A stretch of DNA of 64,000 nt from JANQEU01 sp965242805 (lineage in GTDB: Bacteria > Bacteroidota > Bacteroidia > Cytophagales > Cyclobacteriaceae): NCBI GenBank assembly GCA_965242805.1, contig CBDETD010000002.1, positions 2,480,001 to 2,544,000 on the forward strand. Direction: 5' to 3'. Positions 56,117 through 64,000 of the stretch are shown one piece after another. The notes under the pieces were generated by a model, which searched no databases, had not been told where the DNA came from, and saw only the letters and a list, made by a program, of their open reading frames with translations. Every line of letters begins with the position of its first letter. Positions within the stretch are counted from its first letter, which is position 1. Both the position numbers and the translations under genes were made by a program.

Positions 56117-58834
56117 ATGAAGAATCTTTCAGTAATTCTTTTAGTGTGTTTCTATGGCTTTTTTTGTAAGGCCCAGGACGGTGATTTTTTTGTCACAACC
56201 TATATTCCCCAATTACCAAACATCGATCACCTTTATTTTGATATGGACTTTTCGTCCAGGGACGAATTGGTGGTGGCCAATAAGGCAGGTGTCATAAAAT
56301 TTGATGGACTGGAATGGGATTTTTATTCGACGCCCAGTTCTGCCACTTCCCTGGCAATCGGTGAAAACAACGACATATATGTGGGGTGTACTGGAGACTT
56401 CGGTTATATAGGTCTAATAGATGGCGAATTTACCTTTCAATCCCTGGCAGCAGATTCTACACTTGGAATTGTAAAACAGACTTTGATATCCAATGGCAGT
56501 GTGTTTTACCTGACCGATGATCTTATAGCTGTATATGATTTGGAATCGAAGTCGATCAATTCTTTTGGAACCTACTCTGATAGCTCATATTTTGAATTAA
56601 TCTTCGAGTTCAATGGTGAAATTTATGTTCAAGGTGATGACCGACTCTATCAGTTCAATGGGAATCTTGAAGACAGTCCTCCATTATTACCCGACGAAGA
56701 ATCTGTCCAGATCACTTCCAGAAATCCGTACAACGGTGACTATCTGTTCATATCGTCCGAAAATAATGCTTACGCTTATTCCGAGAATTTCAGAAAAAGA
56801 AATATTCCTGATAGTATCCTGATCACTGACCTTTCATGGGTCTCGGAAACGACCATCGGGATTAGTACATACTCAAGTGGTATTCTATTTTTCGATATAA
56901 AATCCAATCGGATTACAGGAAGTATCAATGGAGGTGAAGGACTACCTGATAATGAGATCTTCAGTATCATAGCTGACCATGAAGAAGGTTTATGGGTAGC
57001 AAATAGCTTTGGTTTTGCCAGAGTTGCCCCAAATCTCCCAATCCGAAGTTTCAATTACTACCCTGGCCTGGAAGGGAATATATTATCCGTGCTTGATGAT
57101 GGTAATAACCGTTACATCGGGACCAGTAACGGACTGTATTACTTCGATGAAGAAAAGAAATATAAGAACGTTGTTTATTACGTCCCCAAAAAAAGAGTTA
57201 CATCCTATCGAACACCTGAGAGAACAAAGGAAGTCCAGGAAAAAGCCAAAACCCGAAAGAAAACTTTCAGTTTAAAAAACACACTTTCAAAAAGCAGAGG
57301 CAAGAAAGTTCTTTCGCTCGGGAATAATAAGACGGCAAGCACTGGCACAAAAAAGAAAAAGCTGAATATCAGCTTAAATACAAGTGGGCTTATCAATAAA
57401 ATTTCAAAGAATCAAAAGGTTCGGTATGAAAGAAGAACCCGACGAGAACTGGTTTCAACATCATACCTTTATCGCGCGGTAGATGGATTGAATGAGAAAT
57501 GTAAATCTTTGATTTCGTTTGGTGACAGGTATATTGCTTTGACCTCATCAGGTATCTCAGAAATCAAAGACAATGCCGCAAACGAAATTTCAGATGAACC
57601 GGTAAGATTCATTTACAATCCTCCTTCAACAAATCAGCTAATGATTAGTACGATGGATGGCAACGTAAATGTCTTAGAACTCGAGGACGATCTATGGTTG
57701 GAGAGTAGTTCCATAGAAATTCCAGGCGATCTTATAATTACCATTTACAAAGATTCCAAAGAGAGAATATGGGCTGCAGGAGCTACTAATTTGTATAATC
57801 TGGTCCTCGATGATGAAGAAGGATATATAGAATCATTCTATCCCCTCAAAAATCAGTTCTTCGATGACATCAGGATCACCGAAATCAATGATAAGATCTA
57901 TCTGATCAATAATCAGGGATACTTTGTCCTGGATGAGGATAAAGGGAGCCTGGAAGAATCCTTTGAGCTAATGGATAAGGTAGGACTGGCAAAAAAACAT
58001 CTCATTCAGAGTAATGGACAGGTTTGGGTCAATAACGGAACAAACTGGTATCGTATTGAGAATGACGAATCTGTCAAGGTTTTTACGTATCTAAAACTAT
58101 TTCCCGAAATGACATTTATTGACCAGATCAATGATGAGCTATGGTTGGTGGATAACAATGATCTTCTTTATAAATACACACCAAACGAAGATGACTCTTT
58201 ACGTTCCGGGAACATGTTTTACAAGGAGATCCGTGCGAAGAAAGGGATTTTGGATTCGAAGTCAACTTCATTGAGTTTTGACTATCAGAACAATTCATTC
58301 CATTTTGAAATGGCAAGGCCTGATTATTTAGGACTTCTTAATGTAGAATATCAATACCTTCTTTCAGGACAAAGTGAACAATGGAGTAACTGGACAAAGA
58401 ACAACCACATTGATTTGACGTATTTACCGGCGGGAAATTATACGTTGCAAGTCCGATCAAGAGATACATTCGGGCGCGAACAAGAAAGTGAACCCATCAA
58501 GATTTCTGTTTCCCCACCTTATTGGCAAACTACCTGGTTCAATGCTATGGAGGTCGCATTCTTTGCGATTTTAGTATTTGGTTCCGCAATCTTGAACCGA
58601 AGAACTCATGAAAAATATGCTCTCATCACAGGACTGTTGACAATAGTGACAGTTGTCATGATCATCGAGTTTTTACAGAACGCAGCGGGTTCATTATTTG
58701 GTGAAATGGGCACCCCGGTTATAGCGTTTGGAATTGATGTAGTGGTCGCTTTGTTCGTATTTCCACTGGAATTGTTCCTTAAAAAGTTTGTCCAGGGTAA
58801 GCCTAAGCCCGCAGTTGCCAAATCCGAAGTTTAA
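56117..58834 (+). CDS. Propeller/Y_Y_Y sensor protein lacking a transmitter domain
   Basis: 905 residues: signal peptide (VILLVCFYGFFCKAQ), then two-component-regulator-type propeller blades (DELVVANKAGVIKFDGLEW, NEIFSIIADHEEGLWVANSF, YIGTSNGLYYFDE). Residues 354-452 are a lysine/arginine-rich insert of low complexity (KKRVTSYRTPERTKEVQEK, TGTKKKKLN). The propeller then resumes. A Y_Y_Y domain (about 715-800, LNVEYQYLLSGQSEQWSNW) follows, and three hydrophobic helices end the protein. In homologous hybrid sensors a histidine kinase or LuxR/AraC output follows the helix; here none does. Signal and output unknown. Confidence 0.78.
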   Translation: MKNLSVILLVCFYGFFCKAQDGDFFVTTYIPQLPNIDHLYFDMDFSSRDELVVANKAGVIKFDGLEWDFYSTPSSATSLAIGENNDIYVGCTGDFGYIGLIDGEFTFQSLAADSTLGIVKQTLISNGSVFYLTDDLIAVYDLESKSINSFGTYSDSSYFELIFEFNGEIYVQGDDRLYQFNGNLEDSPPLLPDEESVQITSRNPYNGDYLFISSENNAYAYSENFRKRNIPDSILITDLSWVSETTIGISTYSSGILFFDIKSNRITGSINGGEGLPDNEIFSIIADHEEGLWVANSFGFARVAPNLPIRSFNYYPGLEGNILSVLDDGNNRYIGTSNGLYYFDEEKKYKNVVYYVPKKRVTSYRTPERTKEVQEKAKTRKKTFSLKNTLSKSRGKKVLSLGNNKTASTGTKKKKLNISLNTSGLINKISKNQKVRYERRTRRELVSTSYLYRAVDGLNEKCKSLISFGDRYIALTSSGISEIKDNAANEISDEPVRFIYNPPSTNQLMISTMDGNVNVLELEDDLWLESSSIEIPGDLIITIYKDSKERIWAAGATNLYNLVLDDEEGYIESFYPLKNQFFDDIRITEINDKIYLINNQGYFVLDEDKGSLEESFELMDKVGLAKKHLIQSNGQVWVNNGTNWYRIENDESVKVFTYLKLFPEMTFIDQINDELWLVDNNDLLYKYTPNEDDSLRSGNMFYKEIRAKKGILDSKSTSLSFDYQNNSFHFEMARPDYLGLLNVEYQYLLSGQSEQWSNWTKNNHIDLTYLPAGNYTLQVRSRDTFGREQESEPIKISVSPPYWQTTWFNAMEVAFFAILVFGSAILNRRTHEKYALITGLLTIVTVVMIIEFLQNAAGSLFGEMGTPVIAFGIDVVVALFVFPLELFLKKFVQGKPKPAVAKSEV

Positions 58835-58867
58835 TGTATTTTCGTGCACATTGACATTATTTTTCAG

Positions 58868-60307
58868 ATGAGAAAATTCCTTATTCCTATCCTTGTTTTC
58901 ATCTTTTGCTTCCCTGCTTTTGGCCAGAAAAAGCAAAAAATAAACAACAATAAAAAAACCGTTATCAACACGATAGAAAAGTACCAAACGGAACTTACCG
59001 ATCTAAGTGATAAGATTTGGGAGAATGCTGAGATCGCCTTTCAAGAAGTCAGGTCAGCAAAAGACCTATCGGATTTTGCAGAATCCAAAGGATTCAAAGT
59101 CACGCGTGGAGTTGCGAATATCCCAACTGCTTTTACAGCGGAGTTTGGATCAGGCAAACCAATTATTGGCATACTGGGTGAGTTTGATGCTTTGCCTGGT
59201 ATATCCCAAAAAGCATTACCGGTAAAAGAACCTTTAGTTGCCGGTGGTGCGGGACATGGGTGTGGTCATAACCTTTTTGGGGTGGCATCTTTAGGTGCTG
59301 CATTAGCCATCAAAGAGTTAATTGAAGCGGGTGAATTGAAAGGGACCATTAGGTTTTATGGTACTCCTGCTGAGGAGAAATTTTTCGGGAAACTATGGAT
59401 GATCCGGGCAGGTCTGTTTGATGATCTTGATGTTTGCATGGACTGGCACCCAAGCGCAGAAACAAAATCAGCTGTTCAAAGTTCGCTGGCCCTCGTGGAT
59501 TTTATGGTTGAATTTGAAGGACAGACAGCCCACGCCTCTTCCGATCCATGGAATGGAAGAAGTGCATCGGATGCTCTGGAACTATATACTACTGGGATAA
59601 ACTATTACCGTGAGCACATTAAGCCCACTGTCCGAATTCACTATCATATTATGGATGGAGGTCAGGTTGTCAATGTTGTACCTGATTATTCCAAGATATG
59701 GGTAAGAGTGAGGGACACAAAAAGAGAGGGGATGGAAAAGGTATGGAAACACGTGGAACGAATGGCAGAAGGAGCCGCCATAATGGCTGATGTGGATCAT
59801 AAGATCTCATTGATATCGGGAGTCCACGAGATCCTTGTAAATCGTACAGGTGGTGCTGCAATGCAAAATAATCTGGAATACCTTGGCGCCATAGATTATA
59901 CCGATAAGGAGCAGGATTTTGCCAAAAAGATCCAGGAGGCTACCGACTCCGACGTAGTTGGAATTGAATCAGTGATCAACCCGCTTGAAGAAACCCTTGA
60001 ACATCCAGGGGGAGGATCAACAGACGTTGGAGACGTTAGCTGGATCGTGCCAACCATAAGGTTATCAGTAACGACAGCTCCCAAAGGTACCCCTTGGCAT
60101 GGGTGGGCAGTAGTGGCATGTGGGGGTATGTCAATCGGGCATAAAGGAATGGTGTATGCTGCGAAGGCATTGTCAATGACCATGGTTGATCTTTTTGAAA
60201 GTGAAGACTTAAGGAAAAAAGTCAATGACGAGTTCGTTGAAAGGAAGGGGGACTACATTTATAAGGGTATAGTTCCTGACGGACCTCCACCTATTTCCGG
60301 AAACTAA
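58868..60307 (+). CDS. Exported M20-family amidohydrolase (AbgB-like)
   Basis: 479 residues from ATG at 58868 with a signal peptide (FLIPILVFIFCFPAFGQ). The M20 zinc-site pieces are GILGEFDALPGISQ, AGGAGHGCGHNLFGVASLG, GTPAEEKFFGK and MDWHPSAET. The dimerisation domain contains ALVDFMVEFEGQTAHASSDP, and the final His block is TPWHGWAVVACGGMSIGHKG. This resembles the p-aminobenzoyl-glutamate hydrolase AbgB and related aminoacylases. It is likely periplasmic; the natural substrate is unknown. Confidence 0.88.
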   Translation: MRKFLIPILVFIFCFPAFGQKKQKINNNKKTVINTIEKYQTELTDLSDKIWENAEIAFQEVRSAKDLSDFAESKGFKVTRGVANIPTAFTAEFGSGKPIIGILGEFDALPGISQKALPVKEPLVAGGAGHGCGHNLFGVASLGAALAIKELIEAGELKGTIRFYGTPAEEKFFGKLWMIRAGLFDDLDVCMDWHPSAETKSAVQSSLALVDFMVEFEGQTAHASSDPWNGRSASDALELYTTGINYYREHIKPTVRIHYHIMDGGQVVNVVPDYSKIWVRVRDTKREGMEKVWKHVERMAEGAAIMADVDHKISLISGVHEILVNRTGGAAMQNNLEYLGAIDYTDKEQDFAKKIQEATDSDVVGIESVINPLEETLEHPGGGSTDVGDVSWIVPTIRLSVTTAPKGTPWHGWAVVACGGMSIGHKGMVYAAKALSMTMVDLFESEDLRKKVNDEFVERKGDYIYKGIVPDGPPPISGN

Positions 60308-60320
60308 ATTCATGAAAACT

Positions 60321-60356
60321 ACGAGGACGATAAAAATACAGCATTTGCAATGCGAC
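60321..60356 (+). repeat. REP-type repeat, left copy
   Basis: A 36-base segment matching 61039-61074 at all but one position. It contains cgaggacgat, an A-rich linker and a small hairpin gcatt-tgc-aatgc. In this copy the left arm of the first hairpin is missing. It flanks the transposase pseudogene on one side. Confidence 0.7.
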
Positions 60357-60453
60357 AGTTTCTAAAATGGTCAAGCTCATTGATGCTCAAGTATCAACCA
60401 AAAAGAAACCCGGAAAAAAGACTTTAAATACAGTTATTTACGATAATTGCAAT

Positions 60454-60956
60454 ATGTCAGGCGACCGTTATATAATCTCTGATCAGAATGCAATCTATTT
60501 CCTTACTTTCACCATTGTGGGCTGGATTGATGTTTTTACCAAGAAAGAGTATCGGTTGGAGGTAGTGAACTCAATGAATTACTGTATAAAAAACAAAGGT
60601 TTGGTGATCTATGCATGGTGTATCATGAGTAATCACTTGCACCTGATTGCCAGAGCTGATGAAGGTAGTAACATGTCCAATATCATTAGAGACTTCAAAA
60701 AATATACGGCAAAGTCTATTATTAAATTGATTCAAAACAATCCGGAAAGTCGTAGAAGTTGGATGTTGAATCAATTTGAATTTGTGGGAAGAAAACTGAA
60801 GAGAAAAAAAGCAATATGATGGATACTCGTCTCAATTATATACATAACAATCCAGTCAAAGCCATGATCGTAGAAGAACCAGAACATTATTTATTCAGTT
60901 CAGCCAGAGACTATTCCGGAGTGAAAGGATTAGTAGAAATTGAATTGATGAGTTAA
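60454..60956 (+). pseudogene. REP-associated tyrosine transposase (RAYT, IS200/IS605-like Y1 family), disrupted
   Basis: An IS200-like Y1 transposase frame (MSGDRYIISDQNAIYFLTFT, VGWIDVFTKKEYR, CIMSNHLHLIARA with the HxH metal site, DFKKYTAKSI with the catalytic Tyr) stops at TGA 60817. A second frame at 60816-60956 continues the family: MMDTRLNYIHNNPVKAMIVE, HYLFSSARDYSGVKGLVEIE. Between them the usual segment (about 16 residues around a KYxFW motif) is missing. A run of seven A (60804-60810) lies just before the break, where a -1 shift would fuse the two parts. Best explained as an internal deletion with frameshift. Confidence 0.75.
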
Positions 60957-60972
60957 AAACTCAAGTTCTTAC

Positions 60973-60999
60973 CTGATCCTCGTTGCAAACGAGGATCAG
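60973..60999. repeat. REP-like palindrome (perfect 12-bp arms)
   Basis: Arms ctgatcctcgtt (60973-60984) and aacgaggatcag (60988-60999) pair perfectly around the loop gca. The core cctcgtt...aacgagg recurs in the hairpin at 61027-61045, which marks it as part of the RAYT-linked REP set, though it could also end transcription of the broken transposase. Confidence 0.7.
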
Positions 61000-61026
61000 T
61001 TTCACAATTAAAAAACTGAACTTCGT

Positions 61027-61074
61027 TCCTCGTTTTCAACGAGGACGATAAAAATACAGCATATGCAATGCGAC
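61027..61074 (+). repeat. REP-type repeat, right copy, double hairpin
   Basis: A complete unit of two hairpins: tcctcgtt-ttc-aacgagga (61027-61045) and the linker to a second hairpin around gcata-tgc... (61059-61071). The portion 61039-61074 repeats the left copy at 60321-60356 in direct orientation with one mismatch. Together the two copies bracket the transposase pseudogene. Confidence 0.75.
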
Positions 61075-61097
61075 TGGCTAATTGATAGACTACGTAT

Positions 61098-61568
61098 TCA
61101 AATCACCGAAATAACTGTCATCTTACGACCATTAAATTCGAAAGCGTCATCGGCACTCATTCCCATCAGCAATCTTCCAATTGGCGATACAGGAGATATG
61201 GCAAATACTGTATCGCCTTTGATATCAATTTTGCCAAGCGCTACTGATATGTAGTACCAACCACTGTCAGTTTCAACCAACGATCCAAGATCCACCGTCT
61301 CACTTGTTTTTTTCGGGTCCAATTTCGAGAGGACGCTGATCATTTTCTCTACCTCCCTAATCTGGCTGGCAATTTTGTCTTTCTCAAGCATCAACATCGC
61401 CCTACCCGTCTCATACTTGTCACCCGCACTGCTCTTAGTTTCTTCGTTTGCTGCTGCCTGAATTGACTTCAGTTCATTATCCAACAAGTTGAACCTACTT
61501 TCGAACATTGAAAGGCATTTTTGATGCACCCTCGACTTTTTCTCTTTTTCCATCTTTGATTGGTGCAT
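61098..61568 (-). CDS. GreA/GreB-like protein with C-terminal FKBP-like domain
   Basis: 156 residues. The N-terminal half is a predicted coiled coil (ESRFNLLDNELKSIQAAANE, DKIASQIREVEKMISVLSKL). The C-terminal half ends with AISPVSPIGRLLMGMSADDA and FEFNGRKMTVISVI, which match the end of GreA/GreB transcript-cleavage factors (SPxxPxGRALxGK). SSAGDKYETGRAM also recalls Gre. It may bind the RNA polymerase secondary channel; a role in transcription is inferred only. It overlaps the GH78 stop by one base (TAATG), so translation is coupled. ATG at 61553 is another possible start. Confidence 0.6.
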   Translation of the reverse strand: MHQSKMEKEKKSRVHQKCLSMFESRFNLLDNELKSIQAAANEETKSSAGDKYETGRAMLMLEKDKIASQIREVEKMISVLSKLDPKKTSETVDLGSLVETDSGWYYISVALGKIDIKGDTVFAISPVSPIGRLLMGMSADDAFEFNGRKMTVISVI

Positions 61569-64000
61569 TAGAGGACCTTCAGCTTTAAGGCATGGGTTTT
61601 TGCAGAGCCATCTACATACTTATTTTGTAGTCTGAGAATGTACAACTGACCTGATTTAATGGACTGATCAATATTCAATAGCAGGGTTGATTTGCTATAG
61701 TCTATGTCATCGGAGATGATCTTCTTTCCTGAGATATCCATTAAGATATAAGTTCCAGACTCTGCCAGGATTTCACCCTGGAGAAAATATACCGACTCGC
61801 TTTCTAACGATAACCTTCCAAAAGTACCCTCATTGTAGAGCTGAAGATATTCTAAGGGAAGGAATTCATCCTCCTCCCGATTGGAAAGTAGAAATTCATA
61901 TTTACCTGATACCAGGTTAACACCCCTGTTTCCCATGATATATTTTGGACTGTTTTCACCTGAAAGCATTGGACTCATCCCTACAATTTTAAATTGGGGA
62001 GGTATATGAAATGTAGCCGTCGAATTAGGAGGTATCTCCACGTCATATAGCACGCTGTGATCATCCTTCCACTGCCATGAAGAACCAATATTTCCAAATG
62101 GACCATTATGGGAAGATTCAACAAACGTCAAATGCTTGGTAATTCGTGGATTGAGGATAACATTCTTAAATCCTGGTGAATCCGGATCGGGATTAATTCC
62201 ACCTAATTCGTTGAACATCCAACCTGAAACACTTCCCAAAAAGGCATGATTTTGTGAGCCTCCAAATCTAAGGCCGTCATACTCCCAGGATTCAAACAAT
62301 GTAGTTGCACCATTGGCAATCCAATGCCCCCATGAAGGATAAGAAGTTTTATTTAGCATTTCCAGTATGTCGTCCACCTTTCCGTTCTTGCTCAAAGCAT
62401 ATGGGACCACCTTACTACCGATCAATCCGAAATCAAGAAAATAGCTATTTTGCTTTAGCGAATTAGACAATAATCGAGTAAGTTGTGAAGTTTCATTGCT
62501 GGTCAAATCGAAATCAATAGCCAAACCGAATTCAGTTTGCGTTGCATCAGAGAAGATCTCAGCTTTGTCTACAAAGACCTTTAGTATTGATTTTCTGATA
62601 TTGTTCTTCATTTTCTCGAAATAAAGTGATTCGTCCTCCTTACCAAGGTAATGAGATACTTTCTGCATTATTTCTGAGTTTTTGAATAAGTACATGCTAT
62701 TGATGAAAGCCCTCGAACTGGAAGGATTAACGGCATTCCAATCGCCAAATCCTCCTTCTGATGGAATCAAATTTTTGGAGTTCGAATACCAGAAGTCCAT
62801 GAAAGAGGTCATGGAGGCGAAATTCTCCATTAGAATTGTTGAATCCCCTGTATGCATAAACACCTCCCAGGGAATTATTACCATTGAACTTGTCCAATCA
62901 ACCGAACCAAAATCATATCCCCACCCGGGTGAAGGAATAATGGCCGGGAGCTGACCACTAGACAATTGAGCATCTCTATGATCATCCATCCATTTTTCAT
63001 AGATACTTGATGCATCATACATCATTAAACCTGTAGATACCATGATATGAGCATCTCCGGTCCAGCCATTTTTTTCCCTTTGAGGGCAATCTGTGGGGTA
63101 TCCTTGCAAGTTTGATAAATACGAATACTGGGTAGCTTCCCAAATACGGTTGATCAAATCGGAAGAGCACGTAAAAGACCCGATTGGCGTGACATCTGAA
63201 TGTGTGAAGTACGCCTTTGTTTCAACCTCATCAATAATAATCGGCTTACTGGAAATAATATCAAGATATTGAAACCCACGGTATCCAAACGTTGATTCAT
63301 GTACAAATCCTTCCAGCTTATTAAGTCGCACAAAATCAGTTTGAAAGTCTTCATAAGGTTTTACGGTGAGGTATTGATTTGTGAGATTGGATAGTTCAAC
63401 TCTACCAATGTCGTTTAATTGCTCACCATACTTTATGGTCAACAATGTCCCAACTTGATTTTCTACACCAATTCTGGCTGTCCCGGATATATTTTGAGGA
63501 AATTTGATAACTATGTTATGGTCATCTATATAATCCACTGACAATGGATCAAATGATTCTACCCTTCTGATTGGTGGTAAAAGTTGAGGCTCTACAATCT
63601 GGTTTCCAATTTGACCGATAACCGCCGGGGACCAGTCTTCATTTTTAATAAAAAATTCATTCTCGTTACTGAAATAATATCTATCGTCATAATTCTCTGA
63701 AAGATAAATGGAGTTGAATGTGATGGGACTTATGATGTATTTCCAGGTCGAATCAGATCTTACGACAACATCCTCATTATTTTCATTTATTACAAGTTCA
63801 AGATTGAACATTGGCCTGTTTCGCCACGGTGCCTGATGACTCAATATGATTGTTTCGGGTTGATGATTATACCATCCATTCCCAAGAGTTACTGTCAAAA
63901 CGTTAGCCCCTGAATCAAGGTAATTTCCTACATCGTAGACATTGTAGAGAATTCTCTTGTCATAATTCGTATAAATAGGATTCAAGAATTCATCCGTTAT
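61568..64000 (-). CDS. GH78 alpha-L-rhamnosidase-like glycoside hydrolase, 5' partial
   Basis: The frame stays open to the right edge, so the N-terminus lies outside. The visible part (about 810 residues) runs from the N-terminal beta domain (LNPIYTNYDKRILYNVYDVG) through LTIKYGEQLNDIGRVE to the (alpha/alpha)6 barrel with YPTDCPQREKNGWTGDAHIM, the most diagnostic GH78 stretch with the putative acid/base residues. Then follow SVDWTSSMVIIPWE, SWGHWIANGATTLFESWEYD and GSQNHAFLGSVSGWMFNELG. A beta domain and a tail with LAESGTYILMDISGKKI and QLYILRLQN that looks like a type IX sorting domain follow. Likely secreted; removes rhamnose from polysaccharides. Note the coupled GreA-like gene. Confidence 0.88.
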   Translation of the reverse strand: MTDEFLNPIYTNYDKRILYNVYDVGNYLDSGANVLTVTLGNGWYNHQPETIILSHQAPWRNRPMFNLELVINENNEDVVVRSDSTWKYIISPITFNSIYLSENYDDRYYFSNENEFFIKNEDWSPAVIGQIGNQIVEPQLLPPIRRVESFDPLSVDYIDDHNIVIKFPQNISGTARIGVENQVGTLLTIKYGEQLNDIGRVELSNLTNQYLTVKPYEDFQTDFVRLNKLEGFVHESTFGYRGFQYLDIISSKPIIIDEVETKAYFTHSDVTPIGSFTCSSDLINRIWEATQYSYLSNLQGYPTDCPQREKNGWTGDAHIMVSTGLMMYDASSIYEKWMDDHRDAQLSSGQLPAIIPSPGWGYDFGSVDWTSSMVIIPWEVFMHTGDSTILMENFASMTSFMDFWYSNSKNLIPSEGGFGDWNAVNPSSSRAFINSMYLFKNSEIMQKVSHYLGKEDESLYFEKMKNNIRKSILKVFVDKAEIFSDATQTEFGLAIDFDLTSNETSQLTRLLSNSLKQNSYFLDFGLIGSKVVPYALSKNGKVDDILEMLNKTSYPSWGHWIANGATTLFESWEYDGLRFGGSQNHAFLGSVSGWMFNELGGINPDPDSPGFKNVILNPRITKHLTFVESSHNGPFGNIGSSWQWKDDHSVLYDVEIPPNSTATFHIPPQFKIVGMSPMLSGENSPKYIMGNRGVNLVSGKYEFLLSNREEDEFLPLEYLQLYNEGTFGRLSLESESVYFLQGEILAESGTYILMDISGKKIISDDIDYSKSTLLLNIDQSIKSGQLYILRLQNKYVDGSAKTHALKLKVL

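Noticed and set aside
1..64000. CRISPR arrays, prophage or rRNA
   Set aside because: No regularly spaced repeats, phage structural genes or rRNA-like sequence were found on either strand.

Overview
The window looks like chromosomal DNA of a free-living, probably marine Bacteroidota bacterium, most likely of the order Cytophagales. The evidence is a type IX secretion sortase (PorU) next to its outer-membrane shuttle (PorV), the gliding lipoprotein GldH beside RicT, a TonB-dependent receptor with a carboxypeptidase-like N-terminal domain, a secreted protein with a YPNP-type C-terminal sorting domain, Bacteroidota-typical DUF2911, DUF2490, GWxTD and WG-repeat proteins, frequent non-ATG starts and AT-rich promoters resembling TTTG-N20-TAnnTTTG. 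No plasmid, prophage or CRISPR signal was seen. Gene density is very high and no gap without a gene exceeds about 250 bases.

Layout. 1-8.2 kb: a lipoprotein remnant at the left edge, a giant secreted beta-propeller protein, a TonB-dependent receptor, ribonuclease HII and a DUF2911 protein. 8.2-16 kb: an AraC-type regulator fused to an FtsX-type ABC permease, a HEAT-like protein coupled to CsaA, small unknown genes, and a TPR histidine kinase facing a lone receiver protein. 16-20.5 kb: exonuclease III, GcvT coupled to a ComB-family phosphatase, then a minus-strand trio (lipoprotein, MazG-like, DUF2721) and a second DUF2911 protein. 20.5-25.8 kb (minus strand): FAD oxidoreductase, TolB-like outer-membrane protein and YicC. 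25.8-33 kb (plus strand): MBL hydrolase, phosphatidylserine synthase, PorU, PorV and an inactive M16-type protein. 33-36.4 kb: WG-repeat protein and HemA. 36.5-41.4 kb: a ComEA-like protein and a large SF1 helicase. 41.4-46.6 kb (minus strand): GldH, RicT, PurD and RecQ. 46.8-53.6 kb: mannose-1-phosphate guanylyltransferase, RlmB with a GWxTD lipoprotein, methyltransferase, Dps, NlpC/P60 hydrolase, tRNA-Ala and an MFS transporter with no ordinary start codon. 53.7-56 kb: a P-loop kinase and two tandem PPK2 polyphosphate kinases. 56-60.3 kb: a propeller/Y_Y_Y sensor lacking a transmitter, and an M20 amidohydrolase. 60.3-61.1 kb: a broken REP-associated transposase bracketed by REP hairpins. 61.1-64 kb: a GreA-like protein and a GH78 rhamnosidase running off the right edge.

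How it fits together. Much of the window serves the cell envelope: PorU and PorV export and attach proteins such as the giant propeller protein near the left edge and perhaps the GH78 enzyme, while GldH belongs to gliding. The rest is housekeeping in short, tightly coupled operons, with many 1-4 base stop/start overlaps and several convergent genes whose 3' ends overlap. The most unusual items are the AraC-permease fusion, the transmitterless propeller sensor with a lysine-rich insert, the SF1 helicase with a possible decayed nuclease tail, the tandem PPK2 pair beside a small kinase, and the RAYT/REP island.
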